DNA from: Macropodus opercularis
Taxonomy: Eukaryota > Chordata > Actinopteri > Anabantiformes > Osphronemidae
Direction: 5' to 3'
DNA: 64,000 nucleotides
NCBI GenBank assembly: GCA_030770545.1
Contig: CM061106.1
Coordinates: 2,878,001 to 2,942,000, forward strand
The translations under genes and the position numbers were made by a program. The notes under the pieces are model-generated. The model worked only from the letters and a program-made list of their open reading frames with translations, had not been told where the DNA came from and ran no database searches. This document shows positions 47,574-59,500 of this stretch, one piece after another. How positions within the stretch are numbered: the first letter of the stretch is position 1; every line of letters begins with the position of its first letter.

Positions 47574-48412
47574 CCACCACTGCTAGATAAACAGGAGACA
47601 CTCGTCTGTTTATCTCTTCACCGCAACCTCAAGACTTCTGCCTGGATACACAGACTGTCTAAACAGGTTTGTCTGTGAAAGATTTGACAAATAATACTTG
47701 TTTATGGACGTACAGTATGTCTGGCTCTGGCACACTATAAAGCCTGTGACTACATTTGATGAATAACAACAACGTTTATATGACATCAAATGAAAAGTAG
47801 ACACATTTATATGAAATGTAAAAAACAACCAATAATGTGTACAGTTTAGGTTTACTAGGGTAATTAGGGCTTTACTTTAGAATGAACATGAGTCATGTCA
47901 AGTGAAAGCTTTTGTTTAATAATAACAAGGTACAGCAGTAATTAATTGTGGTTATATCAATAAAAAGCCCAACAATTTTTTAAATCCTCATCCAGGGGTT
48001 GTATAAAGTATGAATAGAAAGAATGAATACAAGACTGACCGTGTCTGGCACAACCTCAGAACCATGACCATGGAACCTATTGGTTCTTTAGCTGTTCCAC
48101 CACCAATGGTCATGTCTGATCATTCGTTATATGAGCGACAGTTTATCTTCATCGCTGGTCCAGATCATTTCAGGACTGTGTATTAAATGTTATAAAAGCG
48201 CTCTCACTTATTGGTAAATTATAGGATTTGATGCCCTGACATCTAACGATATATGTTATGTAGGTAGGTGTTAAGTGATGACAAAATCTCAGTGGCTCAT
48301 CCAAGTGTGCTATGATCTATCCAACCCTTGAGTGGGTTTTGAAGCTCAAAACCACACATGAGAGTTGGATAAACGTCCACAGACAGATGACAAACCACGA
48401 AAAACGCTTTAT
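47574..48412. other. Upstream region of the CALHM-like gene
   Basis: AT-rich, presumably containing its promoter. No specific element recognised. Confidence 0.5.
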
Positions 48413-48845
48413 CTAGATGAACTGACCTCAGAGGCTCTTCTGATGATTCATTGCACCGTGTACAGTCACACAAGCACACGTCAAAAAGGACAGTGAACAG
48501 GATCGTAAAGGAGCAGGCTGAATGAAAACATATGACTTGTTCATAAAAAAAAAACACACTTTACTGTCAGACTCATAAAACGTAAATCGAACAGTGTAAC
48601 ATTTATCTCGACAAAAGAATCACGCACACAGGAGTTTGAGTGAGTGGTTCAAGGCCAAGGCCCAACCTCCCATTTCAAAGCACATTCTCTGCATGAAAGT
48701 AAAATGCATGAAAGCAGAACATTTAGACGTCAGTAAAAGCAATACTTGTTCATAAGAAAAGATGGGTGGGCTCTCTCTCTCTGTCCCACCTTTTTTTTTT
48801 ACAGTGGGGTCATTTTGACCCCACAAAGGCTGCACGAGGGTTAAT
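48413..48845. repeat. Direct repeat copy 2 flanking the CALHM-like gene, ends in TTAA
   Basis: Second copy of 45,604-46,000. It retains near its right end the palindromic tggggtcattttgaccccac, a hallmark of some piggyBac-type fish elements, then ggctgcacgagggttaa. Confidence 0.65.
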
Positions 48846-48856
48846 CTCAGATTTGG

Positions 48857-49140
48857 TCAGACTGTCATCAGACCTGGTGCATCACCAGGTGGCAGCAGAG
48901 AACTAAGAGACTCTGAGGACCAGTCGGACTGTAGAGACTGGCTGAGCTCAGACAGGTTGACGTACTGATGGACTGCAGGGTCCACGTTGTACTGAGACAA
49001 TGGTTTATTATTAACACCGGTGACGCAGACATCAATAAAACGAGCTGAAGACAAAATGTGAGTCTACCTGAGTCACCTCCTCGTCTCCAAACGAACTCTT
49101 TGAAACTAAAGGGCCGACTGACAGCGATGGGCAGCCGCAT
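48857..49140 (-). other. Unassigned protein-like ORFs on the minus strand
   Basis: Two minus-strand frames look coding and abut. MRLPIAVSRPFSFKEFVWRR then GGDSG (49,140-49,066) is followed, in another frame, by FIDVCVTGVNNKPLSQYNVD then PAVHQYVNLSELSQSL (49,041 downwards). Only about 23 bases, starting GT and ending CAG, separate them, too short for a normal intron. This could be a processed or frameshifted gene fragment. I do not recognise the family. Confidence 0.35.
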
Positions 49141-51071
49141 CCAGTGGGTGAGGATGAAAGACTCCCTGTAGCTGGTGTCCTTTCCCGCCCATCACAAAGA
49201 GGACGTGTGATAGAAGAAGCTGCTCAGTGCAGGTCCTCTCTCCCTGGTGCATGTGGATACGAACCATCAACGCATCTGCTTTGCATTAAGGCTAAAATAC
49301 AGACGTCTCCATAACATTATTGTGTTGTGTTAGTAAATTAATTTGTGGCTGTGCAATGTTTTTTTATTTTCATCCAAGATACAACATCATAATATTTGGT
49401 GGATAGTTGGCTTCTCCAGGAAGGAAAGTTTTATGATACTAATGTTACTTCCAGCGTTTAATTATTATGGTATGTAATAAGATAAACAGGATGTTTAAGT
49501 GGTAGATGAAGACAGTTGGAACGTAGGCACGTCTGCTACCAGTGATTGTTGAATAGCCCTGTCATCATTCTCTCTATCTCACTCAATTACAAATACAACA
49601 AAACAGTAAAATGTCTGTAATGTTATACATACACAGACTAAAACCACTTGGTTTACACTCAGCTTGCTGCAAACACTGCATTCAAGTTCTTCCCTAAGGC
49701 CACAAAAAAGTATAAGGTTACTTTATATTCACTCAGTGATAAACTTTTCTTATATGCACCAGGACATTTGCAGTAAATGGTTGTAGAAACACAGAAGCAG
49801 TAATATTGTTGTCTCTGTACATACGTTTGCAATGAGTGGATTCAAGTGAAGCGTCTCTACTAAACCTTTTCTTTGCACACTTTCATTCTTTTGCTCCTCA
49901 CTAATAGTTTGTAGCTGTGGGATCAATAGAGAACGATCTGATCTCACAAAGCTATAACTACACCTAAAGACGTCTGAAGACGTCTCACGTTTATCAGAAA
50001 TATGGTTATGTTTATATATTTTTCTTCTAAAAGCTGGTGGAGTAGAAAATGGAGCCATTGCCTGCTTCATGCTTACTGTGCCTGACACAGGAAGAGCAGG
50101 CGTCATGACTGGCAGAGCCTGGCTCACGATCAGAGGTGTGGTTGATTATGCACATTCAGTATATGAGGCGCGATAGTTGGAAAGGATTCTGTAACATGTG
50201 TAGCTTGGAGCCAACCAGCTAGAAATGAAAGGAACTGAGCTGGTTTAGACAAATCTAAGCTGTTTCTACTTTGCAGAAATGCTGTGAGCTCCTAGATTTT
50301 CTGTAGAAAACTTGTTGTAGAACCACGTGAGCTCGTTTGCTGTGACTACAAGGTGCTGACTCTTTTTGTTATTTTGTATTGAATCCATTCAGACGTTGGC
50401 TTTGGTAACTGTCAATTTAAGTTGAAAACTGTAGGATGTATGTAAACTAGTATTTATTTGTAACTGCAATCTGCTTTTAGGATCAAGCCACACACTGGAA
50501 ACACACCCTGTTTAAAAACAGAAACGTGTAAAAGCCAATTCTGTCTGTGCTCGTGAAACACATCTGTGATGCCCAGGGTAGAGACATGCACCAGAGAAAT
50601 TGCTGACATTTAATCACAGAAGTAAAGTAACAATCAACATAATTCCTCCTCATTCATCTGGACAGTAAAACAATACTTAGTGATAGAAGAATAAACAAAG
50701 AGTAAGAGTAGAACAAGGTCAATCTCCCCCGTAGCATGTTTCTCAGTTTGTCTGGGCAGCCGCAGAAGGGACCGGAAGATCCAGTCCACACACTCTGCTG
50801 ATCCACGATAGATCCTGAAACACAGGAAAAAGAAGACGATGACACACGGGAAACGTGGCTTCACTTGGCTGAGTTCTCCTCCGGTATGAAGGACACAGAA
50901 ACTCACGCTGGTCCAAACCACAGCCTCCACTGCCCCCTACTGCTGAAGATAAAGCTCTGCCCTGGACCAAACTAGATGCTGCTCACATTAAGGCAAAAGT
51001 CATTCTGTCCACACTAATGAGACAAATGACACCAACTGACATCACACACACATCCACACATGTGAGCACAC
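49141..51071. other. Gene-poor stretch
   Basis: A minus ORF at 49,750-50,127 (start MSQALPVMTPALPVSGTVSM) has no recognised family. The rest shows nothing clear. A decayed LINE-tail-like phrase (gtttgtagctgtgggatcaatag) lies near 49,905-49,930. Confidence 0.4.
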
Positions 51072-51373
51072 GTCAGTGGAGCATCACACTGACTCACTAA
51101 GAGCAGATTTAAGGTCAGTGGAGCATCACACTGACTCACTAAGAGCAGATCTAAGGTCAGTGGAGCATCACACTGACTCACTAAGAGCAGATCTAAGGTC
51201 AGTGGAGCATCACACTGACTCACTAAGAGCAGATCTAAGGTCAGTGGAGCATCACACTGACTCACTAAGAGCAGATCTAAGGTCAGTGGAGCATCACACT
51301 GACTCACTAAGAGCAGATCTAAGGTCAGTGGAGCATCACACTGACTCACTAAGAGCAGATCTAAGGTCAGTGG
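51072..51373. repeat. 42-bp minisatellite, seven units plus a partial
   Basis: Unit gtcagtggagcatcacactg + actcactaagagcagatctaag, repeated at exact 42-base spacing from 51,072 with almost no variation. Because 42 is divisible by 3 and the unit lacks stops in some frames, it produces repetitive ORFs on both strands that are not genes. There are no spacers, so it is not a CRISPR array. Confidence 0.97.
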
Positions 51374-51447
51374 GACATTTCTGATCATGGTTCAGTCTCA
51401 TCTAGTTTCATTCTGTCCACTCAGCCTTTCTGCTACTTTCCACTTAG

Positions 51448-51453
51448 TTTATT
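51448..51453 (-). terminator. Candidate polyadenylation signal of NLR-3
   Basis: AATAAA on the minus strand about 565 bases beyond the proposed NLR-3 stop. Inference from position. Confidence 0.3.
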
Positions 51454-52015
51454 AGAGAATTTATGTTTAATTATGATACAGTCAGTATCAAATCACATTT
51501 GAAAGATTAACATCACTCTGACACAGTTTAATCAACGTTTCTAAATCGTGTTTTGTTCCAGTTTCCATCTTGAGCAGCAGGGACTTCAGTCGAGTTCAGA
51601 GCAGAAGTGCAGCAGCTTCCTTCCAGCTCATCTGAACGTCTTGGACTGAAGCTCACACACCTGCACACGTTTAGCATCAAGTCTGCTGACTCAGCAGATT
51701 TCACTGTCAATAAACTGCTGAGTCATCAGCTTAGTGACAACTTCCTGTTCATCCATTAAAGACAGAATAACTGTGTGGTGACCAACATCTTCTCTGCTTG
51801 GAAACATCAGCTGACACAACAACAACAGTCGTCTTCATGATCACAACAAGCTTCTGGCTGATCTGATGCTGACTGTTCTCTCTGTCTCTGTCTTTCTGCC
51901 ACAGCTTCACTGAGAAGGTTGGAGCTTTACAGGAAACACTGCATCTCTGCTGCGACACTAACTGAGTTAACAAGACTGATGGAAGCAGCACAAACTGACT
52001 CCAACCTCTACTGAC

Positions 52016-55000
52016 CTCAGAGTCTACAGTTGACAGTCTGGACCAGGTCACGAAGATGCTTCACTGATGAATCCTGCAGGTTGTTTTCACTCAGGTCCAG
52101 TTGAGTCAGATGTGACGGATTGGACTTCAGAGCTGAGGCCAGAGAATCACAGCTGATCTCTGACAAACTGCAGTAAATCAATCTGAATGAAGAACCAAAG
52201 ATGAAACAGTAGAAAACAAAGAGTCAGCTTGAAACCATTCAGTGTCTCATCGTCTATTTGGAACTGAAGATGCTTCAGCAAGTAGAAGTTTAGAAACTAG
52301 AAATAACAGTGAACGGACTAAACCACAGAAGAAGAAAGCAGACGTTGCCATGGAGACCCTCAGTGTGGATCAGTAGAACATCAGCCTCATGTCTGCAGTT
52401 TAGCGTCAGCACAACGTTCACATCACATTAATCTACACAGAACTAAAACATGGAGTCTGACCTCAGAGTCTCCAGTCGACAGTGAGGACTCTCCAGAAAA
52501 CCACACAGATGCTTCACTGATGAATCCTGCAGGATGTTTCCACTCAGGTCCAGTTGAGTCAGATGTGATGGGTTGGACTTCAGAGCTGAGGCCAGAGAAT
52601 CACAGCTGATCTCTGACAAACTGCACCAACTCAATCTGAATAAAGAACCAAAGATGAAACAGTAGAAAACAAAGAGTCAGCTTGAAACCATTCAGTGTCT
52701 CATCGTGTGTTTGGAGCTGAAGACGCTTCAGGAAGTAGAAGTTTAGAAACTAGAAGCTCACAGAAACATTTGATACTGAGGAAACATTTAATGAAGTCAA
52801 ACTGATGGAACCAGTCAAACAAGCAGATCCAGAACTTCTGATTACGGCATCTTGGGTTTGAATATTGAGTCAGAACCAACATTATGGAGCCTTAGAAAAG
52901 TGTTGAAGCATCAGCTACTGATCACAGATTTGATATTTTCTGACTGATTAAACGTTGTTTTGCTTATATTTTCAGTAATAAAATAAAGAAACAACGATTA
53001 AATAAAACTAAAAATAAATGAAACCACAGACGAAGAAACCAGATGTTGCCATGGAGACCCTCAGTGTGGATCAGTAGAACATCAGCCTCATGTCTGCAGT
53101 TTAGCATCAGCACAACGTTCACATCACATTAATCTACACAGAACTAAAACTTGGAGTCTGACCTCAGAGTCTCCAGTCGACAGTGAGGACTCTCCAGAAA
53201 ACCACACAGATGCTTATCTGATGAATCCTGCAGGATGTTTCCACTCAGGTCCAGTTGAGTCAGATGTGATGGGTTGGACTTCAGAGCTGAGGCCAGAGAA
53301 TCACAGCTGATCTCTGACAAACTGCAGCAACTCAAACTGAATAAAGAACCAAAGATGAAACAGTAGAAAACAAAGACTCAGCTTGAAACCATTCAGTGTC
53401 TCATCGTGTGTTTGGAGCTGAAGACGCTTCAGGAAGTAGAAGTTTAGAAACTAGAAGCTCACAGAAACATTTGATACTGAGGAAACATTTAATGGAGTCA
53501 AACTGATGGAACCAGTCAAACAAGCAGATCCAGAACTTCTGATTACGACATCTTGGGTTTGAATATTGAGTCAGAACCAACATTATGGAGCCTTAGAGAA
53601 GTGTTGGAGCATCAGCTACTGATCACAGATTTGATATGTTCTGACTGATTAAAAAGTAAATAAATAAATAAAATATAGAAACAATGATTAAATAAAACTC
53701 AAAACATATTAAACCACAGAAGAAGAAACCAGACGTTGCCATGGAGACTCTCAGTATGGATCAGTAGAACATCAGCCTCATGTCTGCAGTTTAGCGTCAG
53801 CACAACGTTCACATCACATTAATCTACACAGAACTAAAACATGGAGTCTGACCTCAGAGTCTCCAGTCGACAGTGAGGACTCTCCAGAAAACCACACAGA
53901 TGCTTCACTGATGAATCCTGCAGCTTGTTTCCACTCAGGTCCAGTTGTGTCAGATGTAAAGGTTTGGACTTCAGAGCTGAGGCCAGAGAATCACAGCTGA
54001 TCTCTGACAAACTGCAGTCACTCAATCTGAATAAAGAATCAAAGATGAAACAGTAGAAAACAAAGTGTCAGCTTGAAACCATTCAGTGTCTCATCGTGTG
54101 TTTGGAGCTGAAGATGCTTCAGCAAGTAGAAGTTTAGAAACTAGAAATAACAGTGAACGGACTAAACCACAGAAGAAGAAACCAGATGTTGCCATGGAGA
54201 CCCTCAGTGTGGATCAGTAGAACATCAGCCTCATGTCTGCAGTTTAGCGTCAGCACAACGTTCACATCACATTAATCTACACAGAACTAAAACATGGAGT
54301 CTGACCTCAGAGTCTCCAGTCGACAGTGAGGACTCTCCAGAAAACCACACAGATGCTTCACTGATGAATCCAGCAGGTTGTTTCCACTCAGGTCCAGTTG
54401 TGTCAGATGTGATAGGTTGGACTTCAGAGCTGAGGCCAGAGAATCACAGCTGATCTCTGACAAACAGCAGTAACTCAATCTGAATAAAGAACCAAAAATA
54501 AAACCGTAGAAAACAAAGACTCAGCTTGAAACCATTCAGTGTCTCATCGTGTGTTTGGAGCTGAAGACGCTTCAGGAAGTAGAAGTTTAGAAACTAGAAG
54601 CTCACAGAAACATTTGATACTGAAGAAACATTTAATGGAGTTAAACTGATGGAACCAGTCAAACAAGCAGATCCAGAACTTCTGATTATGGCATCTTGGG
54701 TTTGAATATTGAGTCAGAACCAACATTATGGAGCCTTAGAAAAGTGTTGGAGCATCAGCTACTGGTCACAAATTTGATATGTTCTGACTGATTAAAAAGT
54801 AAATAAATAAATAAAATATAGAAACAATGATTAAATAAAACTCAAAACATATTAAACCACAGAAGAAGAAACCAGACGTTACCATGGAGACCCTCAGTGT
54901 GGATCAGTAGAACATCAGCCTCATGTCTGCAGTTTAGCGTCAGCACAACGTTCACATCACATTAATCTACACAGAACTAAAACATGGAGTCTGACCTCAG

Positions 55001-56579
55001 AGTCTCCAGTCGACAGTGAGGACTCTCCAGAAAACTACACAGATGCTTCACTGATGAATCCTGCAGGTTGTTGTTACTCAGGTCCAGTTGTGTCAGATGT
55101 GACGGGTTGGACTTCAGAGCTGAGGCCAGAGAATCACAGCTGATCTCTGACAAACTGCAGAGACTCAATCTAAATAAAGAACCAAAGATGAAACAGTAGA
55201 AAACAAAGAGTCAGCTTGAAACCATTCAGTGTCTCATCGTATGTTTGGAGCTAAAGAGGCTTCAGGAAGTAGAAGTTTAGAAACTAGATGTGACGTTTTG
55301 GCCCTCCAGCCCCTGGAGGGCGCCCTTGTTTCCTGTTCTTTGTTGGTTTTTGTTTTTCGTCACTTCCCGTTTTCTGTTCATTGTTTTCACCTGGTTTTCA
55401 TTTCCTGTTTGTCGTATATTTAAGGTCCTCAGTTTTGTCGTGTCATTGCTGGCTGATTACCCATTGTTACCTACGGTTTGTCTACAGTTCATATATTAGA
55501 CGTCTCTCTTAGTATTCAGGTTTGTTTTGGGTTAAAGTTTTATAGCCTTTATTTTCATCAGTAGTGTGTGTAGGTGTTTGTCTTAGTTTGGTGTTAAAGT
55601 TTGTAGCTTCAGGGTTTTGGTTTTTGTTATTAATAACTGAGTCTGAAGTTTAGTGTTAAGGTTTGTAGCGTCGCGTTTATGTTTGGGTATTTAGTTCACA
55701 GTCACCCGTGTTTGTGTCTTGTTCATGTTTGTTTCCTTTCTTTAAATTAAATTATTATTTAATTTTACTCCCTTGTCTGTGGTCGTGCGAGTGAGTTCTC
55801 CCCAGTTAGTACTAGAGAGTTTTGTAGTTTCAAGCCTTGGAACCAGTGGATTAGGCTCAGGAGGAGCTTCCTGGTTTCAGCTAGTTTTTGGCGCCATCGT
55901 GTGGCATTCTGGAGTCAGTACCAGGGGTTCAGGCCATCCCTGCCCCAGGGACTCCAGTTTTTTTAGTTTTGCCCTAAGTACCAGAGTGTAACACTAGAAG
56001 CTCAGAGAAACATTTGTTACTGAGGAAACATTTAATGGAGTCAAACTGATGGAACCAGTCAAACAAGCAGATCCAGAACTTCTGATTACGCCATCTTGGG
56101 TTTAAATGTTGAGTCAGAACCAACATTATGAAGTCTTAGAAAAGTGTTGGAGCATCGACTACTGATCACAGATTTGATATTTTCTGACTGATTAAATGTT
56201 GTTTGTTTATATTTTTAGTGATAAAATAAAGAAACAATGATTAAATAAAACTAAAAACTAATGAAACCACAGAAGAAGAAACCAGATGTTGCCATGGAGA
56301 CCCTTAGTGTGGATCAGTAGAACATCAGCGTCATGTCTGCAGTTTAGCGTCAGCACAATGTTCACATCACATTAATCTACACAGAACTAAAACATGGAGT
56401 CTGACCTCAGAGTCTCCAGTCGACAGTGACGACTCTCCAGAAAACCACACAGACGCTTCACCGATGAATCCTGCAGGTTGTTTTCACTTAGGTCCAGTTG
56501 AGTCAGATGTGACAGGTTGGACTTCAGAGCTGAGGCCAGAGAATCACAGCTGATCTCTGACAACCAGCAGCGACTCAAA
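52016..56579 (-). repeat. Tandem array of seven LRR-exon units with conserved introns
   Basis: Each unit is one LRR exon plus its flanking intron. Exon-to-exon spacings are 446, 701, 690, 453, 690 and 1,410; the last becomes about 700 once the 710-base LTR insertion is removed. Intron parts (accattcagtgtctcatcg; ccagtcaaacaagcagatcc; gttgccatggagaccctcag) recur in order in each unit. The two short spacings lack about 245 bases of the intron. Repeated intron ORFs of 60 aa (for example 52,700-52,882) are shadows of the repeat. Confidence 0.92.
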
Positions 56580-59500
56580 CTGAATAAAGAACCAAAGATG
56601 AAACAGTAGAAAACAAAGAGTCAGCTTGAAACCATTCATTCCACTGAAGGAGCTGCTCAGAGCCTCCACTGTCTGATGCAGTGGCTGAGAAGCATTGAAT
56701 ACTTAGTATAACGCTGAAAGAACGAGACTCCAGTAGCTCTGAAAGTCAATAAACATTCAGCTACAGACCAGTGCAGAGATGTTTCAGTCCCAACCATTTG
56801 AATACAGGATCCAATGAGGTGAAACCAGACACAACTCAAACCAGCACAAACCAAAACACTTCCCACCTGGAAAGAACAGGCAAAAATCCCTTGTGATCCA
56901 TGTAAAGTGAACCATTTCTTTGTCTGTGGGCTTTTAACATGAACATCACTGATCAGGACAAATCTGACTGGTTATTAATGATTCATCTACATGATGAGAC
57001 ACTGATCCAGAGTCAGTGTAGGAAGGAGCGGTGCCACAGATCCTTCATCCACTGCTGTTAGACTCTACAACCAACCAGTCTAACAGCCACAGTGCAGATC
57101 ATCTGCTGTAGTTGATCTGGGACTTTATGTTCAGTGTCTGGTATTTGTAACAGTCGTACATTTGTATAATGGATCTTGTTCTTTGCTCCACTTTCATCCT
57201 TTCACTTCTTGCTGATTGTTTGTAGCTGTGGTAACAGTTGAATTTCTCCACTGTGGGATCAGTAGAATGATCTTCTCTCATCTTCCATCCTTGGCTAATG
57301 AGGCTGATTCTTCTTCATCTTTCTGGTGCAGTGTGGTCCTTCATCCATCAGGAGGGGCCTCTTAGTTCTCCACATTTGTTGTGTGTCAGTCAGTGAGTGT
57401 GTATATTGTGTTTGCCACGGGTTTGTGTGTCTAGTGTGTCCTCCCTGGTCCGTGTCTCTGCTTGTGCTGTCCCTCGTCCTGTCCCTTGGCCTCTAGCTCG
57501 GTTTGTTGCTTTGGTTAACTCTTGTGGGTTAGAGTTGAGTCAGTCTCAGGCGTTGGCTTCACCTTGTCAGCTTCCTGCTCTAGCAGCTGCTTTGTGTTCT
57601 AGTTTTCTATTGGCTGCTCTTCTCCTGTCGTGTGCAGTGATTGGTTTGTTCTGGTGTTCAGGGATTCATTGACGTCATAGGTCTGTTACTGTCGTCTCTG
57701 GTTCTCTCAGAACCTTTGAGTCAGTCCTGTTCAGAGTGTTGCAGTTTCCCTTCTGGTTCCACAGTGTTTGTCCTTCTCTGTTATCTGAACTAATATCTGG
57801 TCCCTTGAGATTTGTCTCTGTCTCTTTCGGCATCTGGGCCCTGCCCTTGTCCGGTTTGAGGTACTGCAACAATATCTCTGTGGTGTATTAGTCAAATATG
57901 CTGCCTTTATGTAAATATTATATAAAATGCCGTTATAGACTTTGTAATAACAGACTCTCATTAGATTTATATTCCTGTCTGTGTCTTTTCTTTTAAACCA
58001 AACCAAATCGTGGCCTTAACTACAGACACTAGAAACCCTACGTGTTCAATGTATTTGAAGAGAGACATGATAAACCAAATGTAAAATAACAGTGAGGCTG
58101 TAGCTCATCGTTTACACGTTGGACACATCCTGACCTGAGACTTTCCAGATGGCACTGTGGGCTCTCCAGTCCAGCAGAAAGCAGCTTCACTCCTGAATCC
58201 CTCAGGTTGTTGTGACTCAGGTCCAGTTCTCTCAGACTAGAGGACTGGGAGCTGAGAACTGAGGACAGAGCTTCAAGGCCTCTTTCTGAGATGTTACAGC
58301 CACTGAGCCTGAAAAACAGTCAGAGACAGAGAGAAACCATCAGGAGTGTGGGTACTGGCTCAGAGAGGCCACTGCTTCCTGGACTATCAGTGACCCATGG
58401 GACAGAAACCTGCTCACTGTTTCTCTGTGGACATCACTAAATAAAGGTGATGCTGTCTGCTCAGAGGTAGTAGCTTCATGCTGATGGGGCAGACTTGACA
58501 GATTCCAGAGCAGCAGGAAAGGAGGTGGGGTGAGCTCCCTGTTGGCGAGCGGGAAACCACACCTAGAACCAGGGAGATGTGGTGCAGAGGCAGAAGCTAC
58601 CAGAACTGGTGGAGAGGACCACTGGACCTCCCAAGGTGCTGATGGTTGGAGTCTGTGCTGCTCAGTGTGATGCTGTGGTTTGCTGGGTATGAAGACAACA
58701 TGGAGGTGGAGGACACCAACACATGGTGAACATTTAACCAGTTCTTCTAGTTTCTAGTCAGACAGTCCCTAGATGTTAATTCTGTCACTTTATTGTGTTT
58801 GTCTTAATGTTCTTTGCATTTCTGGTGTAGAAGTGACTTCAAATCTTTGCCTTAGAGAGATTTAAACCACCATTTATTGGTTTGAACCTCACTCTGTCTG
58901 GTTGAATCCTTCTTAGCTTCAGTCTCAGTCCAACAACAAGGGTTTGTTTCCCATTCTCCTCCACCTTCACCTGGTTAGAACTGCTCTAACCAGCGCTCTG
59001 TCACAATCTATGTTTAGTCTCTGTTCTGGCCACATCGTCTGCTCCTCAAGCCTGTTCTTGTCACGATCGGCAAGGCTGCCGATCGGACCCTCACTGGGTG
59101 AAACTCCACCCAGCGGAGATGCTCACCACACCATGGTCATTAGCTACACCTGCCTGATTATCTGCACCTGTTCCCCTGCTGTCTTAAGCCCGTTTCTCAG
59201 TCTCCTCCCTGTTAGATCGTCGATGTTCATCCCGGACTCAAGACCCCGAACTCGGCCCTTCTCGTCGCTACTCTCTGGACTCATGACCTGCCTAGGACCT
59301 TGTCTCTCGCCACAACCGTGAGTTCCCGTACCTTTGGGTTTACCTTGTGCCTCGTCTTGACGCTCACGGAACTGTGGACTCCTCGTTTTGTCCCTGCTTG
59401 CCTGGAACCTGATCCTCTCCGCTTTATGTCCCGGTGGCTCACGCCCCCCTGACCGAACTGGTAACTGTGTTTCAAAACATTGTCCGCCGGAGCCGGCTAC

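Noticed and set aside
51072..51373. CRISPR-like regular repeat
   Set aside because: Units are head to tail with no spacers, in a vertebrate genome.
51014..51388. Repetitive ORFs on both strands (for example LTLDLLLVSQCDAP repeats)
   Set aside because: They are translations of a 42-bp minisatellite with a length divisible by three.
52700..52882. 60-aa minus-strand ORF repeated at 53,401 and 54,544
   Set aside because: Lies in the repeated intron of the LRR array, lacks splice-consistent borders, and is absent from short units.
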